This document shows, piece by piece, positions 7,272-12,808 of a stretch of 13,365 nucleotides of DNA. Numbering within the stretch: position 1 is the first letter of the stretch; every line of letters begins with the position of its first letter. Source of the DNA: an uncultured Eubacterium sp. (GTDB lineage: Bacteria; Bacillota; Clostridia; Lachnospirales; Lachnospiraceae); contig CAPAOV010000016.1 of the NCBI GenBank assembly GCA_948579355.1, forward strand, positions 1 through 13,365, in the 5' to 3' direction. The position numbers and the translations under genes were made by a program. The notes under the pieces were generated by a model, which was not told the DNA's origin, searched no databases, and saw nothing but the letters and a program-made list of their open reading frames with translations.

Positions 7272-7526
7272 TTATCTAGCTTTTTCAATAATCTCAACAA
7301 GTCTCCATCTCTTGTCTTTAGACAAAGGTCTTGTCTCCATAACTTTAACTCTATCACCAATGTTGCACTCGTTGTTCTCATCATGCGCCTTTAATTTATA
7401 AGTTCTCTTCACGATTTTACCGTAGAGCGGATGCTTTACATTATCAATTACGGCAACAACGATGGTTTTGTCCATTTTATTACTTACTACTTTACCAGTA
7501 CGGGTTTTTCTAAGATTTCTATCCAC
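7272..7526 (-). CDS. rpsQ: Small-subunit ribosomal protein S17 (uS17), GTG start
   Basis: The 84-residue OB-fold protein starts DRNLRKTRTGKVVSNKMDKT and carries the S17 signature GDRVKVMETRPLSKDKRW (about 57-74). It binds the 16S 5' domain early in 30S assembly. The start codon is GTG (7526-7524), with AAAGGAGGA (7534-7542) 7 nt upstream. No ATG is available nearby in frame. It sits 23 nt after rpmC and 26 nt before rplN, the normal order. Homologous proteins begin at the same place, which supports the GTG assignment. Confidence 0.96.
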   Translation of the reverse strand: MDRNLRKTRTGKVVSNKMDKTIVVAVIDNVKHPLYGKIVKRTYKLKAHDENNECNIGDRVKVMETRPLSKDKRWRLVEIIEKAR

Positions 7527-7549
7527 AACAAAATCCTCCTTTCCTCAGC

Positions 7550-7759
7550 TTAATTTGCTGCTTTCTTCTCTTTGGACATTGCTGTCTGAATACGCGCAAT
7601 GTTCCGTCTAACTTCTTTAATTCTGCTTGTATTGTCAAGTTGGTTTGTTGCATTTTGGAATCTCAGATTAAAAAGCTCTTTCTTTGCAGCTACTAACTCG
7701 TCATTCAGCTCAGCCAGTGACATATCTGCAATTCCATTCATGAATTCTTTACTCTTCAT
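7550..7759 (-). CDS. rpmC: Large-subunit ribosomal protein L29 (uL29)
   Basis: The 69-residue product is two antiparallel helices: KSKEFMNGIADMSLAELNDE, then KELFNLRFQNATNQLDNTSR and KEVRRNIARIQT. L29 lies beside the polypeptide exit tunnel, near the sites of trigger factor and signal recognition particle. Start choice: the ATG at 7759 has GGGAGGTG (7766-7773) at a good distance. A GTG at 7768 in the same frame lies on top of that site and is rejected. The start falls inside the end of rplP, an 11-nt overlap that implies coupled translation of L16 and L29. Confidence 0.96.
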   Translation of the reverse strand: MKSKEFMNGIADMSLAELNDELVAAKKELFNLRFQNATNQLDNTSRIKEVRRNIARIQTAMSKEKKAAN

Positions 7760-8186
7760 TGCCCGCACCTCCCTCTAAATCTGCACGAGAAACGATTTTA
7801 CATTTGACAGGAAGTTTATGCATAGCCAAACGAAGCGCTTCTCTCGCCGTTTCTTCCGGTACGCCGGCGATTTCAAACATAACACGTCCCGGCTTAACAA
7901 CTGCTACCCAGTACTCCAGAGCACCTTTACCTTTACCCATTCGGGTTTCAGCAGGTGTCTTTGTTACCGGCTTGTCAGGAAATATCTTAATCCAAACTTT
8001 ACCACCACGTTTCGTATGACGTGTCATCGCAATACGGGCAGCCTCAATCTGATTCGAACGAATCCAATGCGGCTCTGTTGCTACAAGACCATATTCACCG
8101 TAAGTAATCTTGTTTCCGCGCGTTGCCTTACCCCGCATAGAGCCACGAAACTGTTTACGGCGTTTTACTCTCTTAGGCATTAACAT
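7749..8186 (-). CDS. rplP: Large-subunit ribosomal protein L16 (uL16)
   Basis: The 145-residue protein begins LMPKRVKRRKQFRGSMRGKA, typical of L16. It carries the signature RMGKGKGALEYWVA (82-95); the arginine at 82 matches the residue hydroxylated in E. coli L16. L16 lies close to the A-site tRNA and organises the peptidyl-transferase region. The ATG at 8186 is chosen over the one two codons later because GGGAG (8196-8200) is 9 nt from the first and 15 nt from the second. The start overlaps the rpsC stop by one base (TAATG), and the end overlaps rpmC by 11 nt. Confidence 0.97.
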   Translation of the reverse strand: MLMPKRVKRRKQFRGSMRGKATRGNKITYGEYGLVATEPHWIRSNQIEAARIAMTRHTKRGGKVWIKIFPDKPVTKTPAETRMGKGKGALEYWVAVVKPGRVMFEIAGVPEETAREALRLAMHKLPVKCKIVSRADLEGGAGNEE

Positions 8187-8866
8187 TATTTATCGCTCCC
8201 TTCCTTTGAACTAGCTTTAGCTGGTTTTCCACCTTTGGTTGGAAGTACTTCACCATGATAGACCCATGTCTTAACACCAATCTTACCATATGTTGTATTT
8301 GCTTCTGCAAAACCATAATCAATATTAGCACGAAGTGTCTGGAGAGGAATGTTACCCTCGCTATAGAACTCTGTACGAGCCATATCCGCGCCGCCAAGAC
8401 GTCCGGAACAAGATGTCTTAATTCCCTTTGCACCGGCTTTCATCGCTCTGCCCATGCAAGATTTCATGGCGCGGCGGAAAGAAATACGGTTCTCCAACTG
8501 CTGTGCAATATTCTCTGCCACAAGCTGCGCGTCACTGTCCGGTTTTTTCACTTCTTTGATATCCACAAGAACTTTCTGTGCAGAATATTTAGCAAGCTCC
8601 GCTTTTAATTTTTCAATCTCGGCGCCGCCCTTACCAATTACTACACCCGGTTTTGCTGTATATACCAAAACCTTAACACGGTCTGAAGTTCTCTCTATCT
8701 CGATTTTAGAAATACCTGCATGATATAATTTTTTCTTTAAAAATTCACGGATTTTATAATCTTCAACTAAGTTGTCTGCAAAATTTTCAGAATCAGCAAA
8801 CCATCTGGATTCCCAGTCTTTAATGACGCCAACTCTTAAACCGTGTGGATTTACTTTTTGTCCCAT
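8186..8866 (-). CDS. rpsC: Small-subunit ribosomal protein S3 (uS3)
   Basis: The 226-residue protein starts GQKVNPHGLRVGVIKDWESR. It has a type-II KH domain at about 40-110, with the GxxG loop IGKGG at 77-81, and the S3 C-terminal domain with GRLGGADMAR (155-164) and GKIGVKTWVY (194-203). A lysine- and serine-rich tail follows. S3 forms part of the mRNA entry tunnel and its helicase activity. The start at 8866 follows AAAGGAGA (8872-8879). The TAA stop shares one base with the rplP ATG. Family length is about 210-240 residues, so this is normal. Confidence 0.98.
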   Translation of the reverse strand: MGQKVNPHGLRVGVIKDWESRWFADSENFADNLVEDYKIREFLKKKLYHAGISKIEIERTSDRVKVLVYTAKPGVVIGKGGAEIEKLKAELAKYSAQKVLVDIKEVKKPDSDAQLVAENIAQQLENRISFRRAMKSCMGRAMKAGAKGIKTSCSGRLGGADMARTEFYSEGNIPLQTLRANIDYGFAEANTTYGKIGVKTWVYHGEVLPTKGGKPAKASSKEGSDK

Positions 8867-8881
8867 CTTAATCTCCTTTCA

Positions 8882-9268
8882 CTATCTTTCATTCAAGATG
8901 ATGGTAATGTGGCACATTCTCTTTTCGATGCGATATGCCGTACCACGTGCTCTTGGTCTGATTCTCTTCATTGTGGTTGCCTTATTTGCAAAGCACTCAT
9001 CAACGTAGAGATTTTCCGGGTCCATGCCATTGTTGTTCTCTGCATTTGCAATAGCAGAATTCAACAGCTTCTTAATTACTGCAGAAGCATATCTTGGATT
9101 ATATTCCAAAATACCAAGTGCTGTCTGAACGTCTTTGCCACGAATTGCGTCCAATACAAAGCCTGCTTTCTGAGCAGAAATTCTGGCGTGTGACAATTTA
9201 GCAGATGGTCTTGTATCTTTGTTCTGGTTTCTTTCTTTTTTGATTTGGGATCTATGTCCTTTAGCCAT
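8882..9268 (-). CDS. rplV: Large-subunit ribosomal protein L22 (uL22), N-terminally extended
   Basis: The 128-residue protein has the L22 core (SHARISAQKAGFVLDAIRGK, about 26-45). The long beta-hairpin tip, MKRIRPRARGTAYRI (100-114), lines the exit tunnel and is the site of macrolide-resistance changes in other bacteria. Core-only L22 proteins are about 110 residues. Here about 20 basic residues (AKGHRSQIKKERNQNKDTRP) precede the core. I associate this extension with Lachnospiraceae, and it is well supported by the start at 9268 with a strong AAAGGAGGTT site (9277-9286). A 104-nt spacer with hairpins separates it from rpsS, unusually long for this cluster. Confidence 0.97.
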   Translation of the reverse strand: MAKGHRSQIKKERNQNKDTRPSAKLSHARISAQKAGFVLDAIRGKDVQTALGILEYNPRYASAVIKKLLNSAIANAENNNGMDPENLYVDECFANKATTMKRIRPRARGTAYRIEKRMCHITIILNER

Positions 9269-9305
9269 CTCAAGAAACCTCCTTTCTTACATTCACTTTA
9301 TTACC

Positions 9306-9366
9306 AAAGTTTGCTTCGCAAACTTTTTTGCCTTGCAAACTTTCCATGGCCTGAGCTAAACTCAGG
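9306..9366 (-). promoter_or_regulatory. Two hairpins and a 9-nt repeat in the rpsS-rplV spacer
   Basis: In the 104-nt gap upstream of rplV, AAAGTTTGC (9306-9314) and GCAAACTTT (9318-9326) form a perfect 9-bp hairpin with a 3-nt loop. GCAAACTTT occurs again at 9335-9343, so two copies compete for one partner. CCTGAG (9350-9355) and CTCAGG (9361-9366) form a second perfect hairpin with a 5-nt loop. Neither is followed by a U run on the minus strand. The region lies between the rpsS stop and the rplV Shine-Dalgarno and could tune L22 translation or mRNA processing; the role is inferred. Confidence 0.55.
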
Positions 9367-9372
9367 ACTAAT

Positions 9373-9645
9373 TTATCCTCGTTTCTCATCCTTACCATGA
9401 CCTTTGTAAGTTCTTGTCAAAACAAACTCGCCAAGCTTGTGGCCTACCATGTCCTCGACAATATACACAGGTACATGCTTTCTTCCATCATGGACAGCAA
9501 TTGTATGGCCTACCATGCTAGGGAAGATAGTGGAACGACGTGACCAGGTTTTAATAACCGATTTCTCTCCGGACTCGTTCATGGCATCAATCTTTTTCAA
9601 TAAATGCGCATCTGCAAATGGTCCTTTTTTTAATGAACGTGACAT
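9373..9645 (-). CDS. rpsS: Small-subunit ribosomal protein S19 (uS19)
   Basis: The 90-residue product begins SRSLKKGPFADAHLLKKIDA and carries the S19 signature around HTIAVHDGRKHVPVYIVEDM (47-66), then VGHKLGEFVLTRTYKGH. S19 lies in the 30S head next to S13 and S14 and contacts the 50S subunit. The ATG at 9645 is preceded by AGGAGGTAG (9652-9660). It is 15 nt after rplB, and its Shine-Dalgarno abuts the rplB stop. The length is close to the normal 91-93 residues. Nothing unusual is seen in the protein. Confidence 0.98.
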   Translation of the reverse strand: MSRSLKKGPFADAHLLKKIDAMNESGEKSVIKTWSRRSTIFPSMVGHTIAVHDGRKHVPVYIVEDMVGHKLGEFVLTRTYKGHGKDEKRG

Positions 9646-9660
9646 TACTCACTACCTCCT

Positions 9661-10506
9661 TTATTTCGCTAACGCTTTACCGTCGCGTCTTCTGATTATC
9701 ATCTTGTTAGACTGCTTATTCTTCTTGCGAGTCTTGTAACCAAGTGCCGGTTTACCCCAAGGCGTACATGGTCCCGGACGTCCAACCGGCGCTTTACCCT
9801 CGCCACCGCCGTGTGGATGGTCATTCGGGTTCATAACAGAACCACGTACTGTCGGGCGTATACCCATATGACGCTTACGACCTGCTTTACCGATATTGAC
9901 AAGATTGTGCTCCGTGTTGCCGACCTGTCCAATAGAGGCGCGGCAGATTATCGGAACCATTCTCATTTCTCCTGAAGGCATACGGATAATTGCATTTTTA
10001 CCCTCTTTCGCCATCAACTGGGCGCTCACTCCGGCAGCGCGAACCAATTGGCCGCCGTGGCCCGGATACATTTCAATGTTATGAATCTGCGTGCCGACCG
10101 GCATATCTTTCAGCTCCAGACAGTTGCCGACTTTAATTTCCGCTTCCGAACCGTTCATAATTACCTGTCCTACTTTCAGGCCAACCGGTGCAAGAATATA
10201 TCTTTTCTCACCATCCGCATAACAAACCAAAGCAATATTTGCCGTACGGTTCGGGTCATATTCGATAGTTTTAACCGTTGCCGGAATACCATCTTTATTT
10301 CTCTTAAAATCAATAATTCTGTATTTTCTTCTAGAACCGCCACCGTGATGTCTTACGGTGATTTTTCCCTGAGCATTACGGCCTGCATGCTTCTTCAATG
10401 AAGTTGTCAGGGATTTTTCCGGAGTTGATGTTGTAATCTCCTCAAAATCGTAACCGCTCATGTTTCTTCTAGAAGGGGTATATGGGTTATAAGTTTTAAT
10501 TCCCAT
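9661..10506 (-). CDS. rplB: Large-subunit ribosomal protein L2 (uL2)
   Basis: The 281-residue protein is the largest and most conserved of the cluster. It begins GIKTYNPYTPSRRNMSGYDF, has the RNA-binding SH3-like and OB folds in the middle, and ends with the signature MNPNDHPHGGGEGK (225-238). H230 corresponds to the E. coli histidine near the peptidyl-transferase centre. L2 is needed for subunit association and peptide-bond formation. The start at 10506 follows AAAGGAGT (10514-10521). The 72-nt gap from rplW is AT-rich and has no clear terminator. Confidence 0.98.
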   Translation of the reverse strand: MGIKTYNPYTPSRRNMSGYDFEEITTSTPEKSLTTSLKKHAGRNAQGKITVRHHGGGSRRKYRIIDFKRNKDGIPATVKTIEYDPNRTANIALVCYADGEKRYILAPVGLKVGQVIMNGSEAEIKVGNCLELKDMPVGTQIHNIEMYPGHGGQLVRAAGVSAQLMAKEGKNAIIRMPSGEMRMVPIICRASIGQVGNTEHNLVNIGKAGRKRHMGIRPTVRGSVMNPNDHPHGGGEGKAPVGRPGPCTPWGKPALGYKTRKKNKQSNKMIIRRRDGKALAK

Positions 10507-10578
10507 GAGTTACACTCCTTTCAAAATTACAAACTGTTTCTCTTTCTAAAATGGTCTGTACTATTTGCATAGCACGCA

Positions 10579-10878
10579 TTATAAGCCTTCAAAAATTTCG
10601 ATATCCGCGCTGTCTTCCGTCAACTGAACAATCGCTTTTTTCTTTTTGGCGGTTTTTCCAACTACCATACCGCGTCTGCGGTTCTTGCCAGCAAGGTTCA
10701 TCGTATTGACTTTTGCCACTTTTGTTCCCGGGAACATTTTCTCAACCGCTTCTTTAATCTGGCTCTTTGTAGCTTCTGTGTGTACATAGAACGTATATTT
10801 CTTAAATTCCATGCCTGCCATTGATTTCTCTGTAATCACCGGCTTGTCGATAATGTCATAATATTTCAAATCTGCCAT
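10579..10878 (-). CDS. rplW: Large-subunit ribosomal protein L23 (uL23)
   Basis: The 99-residue protein begins ADLKYYDIIDKPVITEKSMA and contains YTFYVHTEATKSQIKEAVEK and NLAGKNRRRGM. These match L23, the tunnel-exit protein that serves as the docking site for trigger factor and signal recognition particle. Its ATG shares one base with the rplD stop (TAATG). The Shine-Dalgarno AGGAGGTG (10887-10894) lies within the last rplD codons, so it is translationally coupled to L4. It is followed by 72 nt before rplB, in which a small ORF starts on the rplW stop (see findings). Confidence 0.98.
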   Translation of the reverse strand: MADLKYYDIIDKPVITEKSMAGMEFKKYTFYVHTEATKSQIKEAVEKMFPGTKVAKVNTMNLAGKNRRRGMVVGKTAKKKKAIVQLTEDSADIEIFEGL

Positions 10879-11498
10879 TATGCGTACACCTCCTCGATTG
10901 TTTTTACAGCGCTCTTAGTGATAACCACGGTGTCATATTTCAAAACATCATACACACTAATGGAGTTGCTATATACGCCTCTCGCCGTAGGAAGGTTCTT
11001 TACGGAAAGAATGGCGTTTGCCGAGTCACCGTCAACTACTACCAACGCTTTATTAATTTTCAAATTATCCAAAATTGTTTTCATCTCTTTTGTCTTTGGC
11101 TTCTCAAAATCAAGAGAGTCAACAACAATAAGCTTCTCTTCGCTTACTTTTGCAGACAAAACCGATTTCATCGCTGCTGCCTTTTCTTTCTTGTTCATCT
11201 TGAAAGAATAATCTCTCGGAGTCGGTGCGAATACTACGCCGCCGCCCGTCCACTGTGGAGCCCGAATGGAACCCTGTCTTGCATGGCCGGTCCCTTTCTG
11301 TCTCCAAGGTTTTCTACCACCGCCGCGAACTTCAGAACGCGTCTTAGCTTTCTGTGTTCCCTGACGTTTGTTCGCAAGTTGAAGAACAACTGCCATATGA
11401 ACTAAATGCTCATTTACCGGAGCAGCAAAAACGGAGTCGTTCAAATCCATTTTCTCTATCTCTTTGCCGTCCTTATTATAAACAGATACGCTTGCCAT
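10878..11498 (-). CDS. rplD: Large-subunit ribosomal protein L4 (uL4)
   Basis: The 206-residue protein has the extended loop GGGRKPWRQKGTGHAR (59-74), which reaches into the exit tunnel, followed by a Rossmann-like globular domain. In E. coli L4 is the autogenous regulator of the S10 operon by transcription attenuation and translational repression. That regulation is not established in Firmicutes, and the rpsJ leader here does not resemble the E. coli one by eye. The ATG at 11498 follows AAAGGAGGA (11507-11515) with an 8-nt spacer. The gene is 25 nt after rplC and overlaps rplW by one base. Confidence 0.98.
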   Translation of the reverse strand: MASVSVYNKDGKEIEKMDLNDSVFAAPVNEHLVHMAVVLQLANKRQGTQKAKTRSEVRGGGRKPWRQKGTGHARQGSIRAPQWTGGGVVFAPTPRDYSFKMNKKEKAAAMKSVLSAKVSEEKLIVVDSLDFEKPKTKEMKTILDNLKINKALVVVDGDSANAILSVKNLPTARGVYSNSISVYDVLKYDTVVITKSAVKTIEEVYA

Positions 11499-11523
11499 CT
11501 GTGTCTTCCTCCTTTCCGAAAAG

Positions 11524-12153
11524 TTATGCCTTTACGGATTCTTTAATGATTACTGTTGATTTCTTTGGTCCCGGAACCGCGCCTTTTACTAAAAGCAAAT
11601 TGTTCTCGGCATCTACACGTACAATCTCAAGGTTTTGGATTGTCACCTGTACTGCTCCCATCTGCCCTGGCATTTTCTTTCCCTTAAATACCTTACTAGG
11701 GTCTGATGCAGAACCATTCGAACCAGCATGTCTATGAAATTTGGAACCGTGACCCATTGGCCCGCGGGACTGTCCGTGACGCTTAATTGCACCCTGAAAA
11801 CCATGTCCCTTTGTCTTTGCGGTCACATCAATTTTGTCACCGGTTTCAAAGATGTCTGCTTTAATTTCCTGTCCCAACTCATACTCGGCAGTGTTCTCTA
11901 ATTTGAACTCCGTGAGAAATCTCTTATTCTCCACTCCTGCTTTTTCTAAGTGTCCTTTCTTCGGCTTATTCACAAGTTTCTCGCGAATGTCGCCATACGC
12001 TACCTGAACAGCCTCGTATCCATCGTTCTCAACTGTCTTAATCTGAGAAACATATACTGGACCGGCCTGAAGTACCGTAACCGGTGTCAATACACCGTCT
12101 TCGTTGAAAATCTGAGTCATTCCAACTTTTGTAGCTACTATAGCTTTCTTCAT
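11524..12153 (-). CDS. rplC: Large-subunit ribosomal protein L3 (uL3)
   Basis: The 209-residue protein begins KKAIVATKVGMTQIFNEDGV and carries the long central extension with KGHGFQGAIKRHGQSRGPM and the signature up to KKMPGQMGAVQVTIQNLEIV. That loop approaches the peptidyl-transferase centre. L3 is one of the two proteins that nucleate 50S assembly. The ATG at 12153 follows AGGAGGA (12161-12167) with a 7-nt spacer. An unusually long 190-nt gap with several stem-loops precedes it, so L3 translation could be controlled separately from S10. Confidence 0.98.
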   Translation of the reverse strand: MKKAIVATKVGMTQIFNEDGVLTPVTVLQAGPVYVSQIKTVENDGYEAVQVAYGDIREKLVNKPKKGHLEKAGVENKRFLTEFKLENTAEYELGQEIKADIFETGDKIDVTAKTKGHGFQGAIKRHGQSRGPMGHGSKFHRHAGSNGSASDPSKVFKGKKMPGQMGAVQVTIQNLEIVRVDAENNLLLVKGAVPGPKKSTVIIKESVKA

Positions 12154-12182
12154 TTTCTTTTCCTCCTATAAAATCTACAGCG

Positions 12183-12325
12183 GATTGATTTCACAGTGTT
12201 TTACTCACTGGCGGAAAACAATCATCCTAGATGGTTACTGTCATGTTTTGAACCGAAAAAACAGCATCATAACCATAGGACGAGGGCACTATTTTCACCC
12301 CCTCGCTTCCTATATATAATAGGAA
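12183..12325 (-). promoter_or_regulatory. Structured RNA region between rpsJ and rplC
   Basis: The 190-nt gap holds several inverted repeats, described here in plus-strand coordinates. The first is TTCCTAT/ATAGGAA (12307-12313 with 12319-12325). The second is CGAGGG/CCCTCG (12281-12286 with 12300-12305), which extends through ATAGGA/TCCTAT (12275-12280 with 12308-12313). The third is a composite stem, CCTA/TAGG, TGGTTA/TAACCA and CTGT/ACAG, within 12226-12279. The fourth is CAGTG/CACTG (12194-12198 with 12206-12210), enclosed by GATTG/CAATC (12183-12187 with 12219-12223). The segments at 12307-12313 and 12275-12280 each have two possible partners, giving alternative folds. No U run follows any stem. 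A regulatory leader for rplC is inferred. Confidence 0.55.
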
Positions 12326-12339
12326 ACTCATCAAAACAA
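12311..12339 (-). promoter_or_regulatory. Possible internal promoter upstream of rplC
   Basis: On the minus strand, TTGTTT (12339-12334) and TATATA (12316-12311) are spaced by exactly 17 bp, giving a start near 12304. The -35 is weak, and the -10 lies within an AT-rich hairpin where TATATA could occur by chance. If real, it would let rplC and later genes be transcribed without rpsJ, and its transcript would omit the first hairpin of the spacer. Confidence 0.3.
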
Positions 12340-12343
12340 TACA

Positions 12344-12664
12344 TTATTGCATTTTGATGTCAATGGCAACGCCTGCAGGCATTTCCAGACGGGAAAGTGC
12401 ATCTACCGTCTTCTGTGAAGGTGTCAGCACATCAATAAGTCTCTTGTGTGTTCTCTGCTCAAACTGCTCACGAGAGTCTTTGTACTTGTGCACCGCTCTA
12501 AGAATGGTAACAACCTCTTTCTTAGTAGGAAGTGGCACAGGCCCACTAACCTTTGCTCCTGTCTTCTTCACCGTCTCAATCAACTTTGCTGCCGCAAAAT
12601 CAATGAGCTGATGGTCATACGCCTTCAACGTAATTCTCATTTTTTGACTTTTTTTACTTGCCAT
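12344..12664 (-). CDS. rpsJ: Small-subunit ribosomal protein S10 (uS10), first gene of the operon
   Basis: The 106-residue product begins ASKKSQKMRITLKAYDHQLI and contains PLPTKKEVVTILRAVHKYKD and the S10 signature that follows it. S10 binds the 30S head and, with NusB, acts in antitermination. Start choice: the ATG at 12664 is preceded by AAAAGGAGG (12676-12684) with an 11-nt spacer. An open frame continues upstream to an ATG at 12745, but it has no ribosome-binding site and no resemblance to S10. The next ATG, at codon 9, would give the shortest family form. A promoter and a ~280-nt structured leader lie upstream, so this is the operon's first gene. Confidence 0.96.
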   Translation of the reverse strand: MASKKSQKMRITLKAYDHQLIDFAAAKLIETVKKTGAKVSGPVPLPTKKEVVTILRAVHKYKDSREQFEQRTHKRLIDVLTPSQKTVDALSRLEMPAGVAIDIKMQ

Positions 12665-12675
12665 AAAAATAGTCG

Positions 12676-12684
12676 CCTCCTTTT
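12676..12684 (-). promoter_or_regulatory. rpsJ ribosome-binding site
   Basis: AAAAGGAGG lies 11 nt before the chosen rpsJ ATG, slightly further than in most genes of the window. It begins directly after a 7-bp hairpin (12684-12710). Its GGAGG could also pair with the ACCUCC segment further up the leader (RNA complement of 12773-12778), so access to it may be controlled by the leader fold. That is inference. Confidence 0.7.
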
Positions 12685-12728
12685 CGTACTTTATAAATGA
12701 AATAGTACGACAAGTGGTGACTGTACAC

Positions 12729-12755
12729 TCATCCGTGTGTGTCATGTCGGTTCAT
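12729..12755 (-). CDS. Candidate 8-codon leader peptide in the S10 leader
   Basis: An ATG at 12755 opens a frame reading MNRHDTHG and then TGA. It is preceded by GGAGGT (12763-12768) with a 7-nt spacer, as good a ribosome-binding site as those of the ribosomal genes. That site is the 3' arm of a perfect 6-bp hairpin with a CTGT loop, so it would be hidden when folded. The end of the frame lies between the 3' arms of two larger helices. A translated regulatory mini-ORF is plausible; the arrangement could also be accidental. The peptide itself resembles nothing I know. Confidence 0.35.
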   Translation of the reverse strand: MNRHDTHG

Positions 12756-12808
12756 TAGAAATACCTCCACAGGGAGGTTTTGCACACACGTTTATCTGCT
12801 CTTAGGCA

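Noticed and set aside
12665..12745. A 27-codon N-terminal extension of rpsJ starting at 12745
   Set aside because: It has no ribosome-binding site, runs through leader hairpins and the good rpsJ site, and looks nothing like S10.
12763..12778. The ACCTCC/GGAGGT hairpin followed by TTTT on the plus strand as a terminator
   Set aside because: The stem is only 6 bp and no plus-strand gene precedes it; the minus-strand reading as a covered ribosome-binding site fits better.
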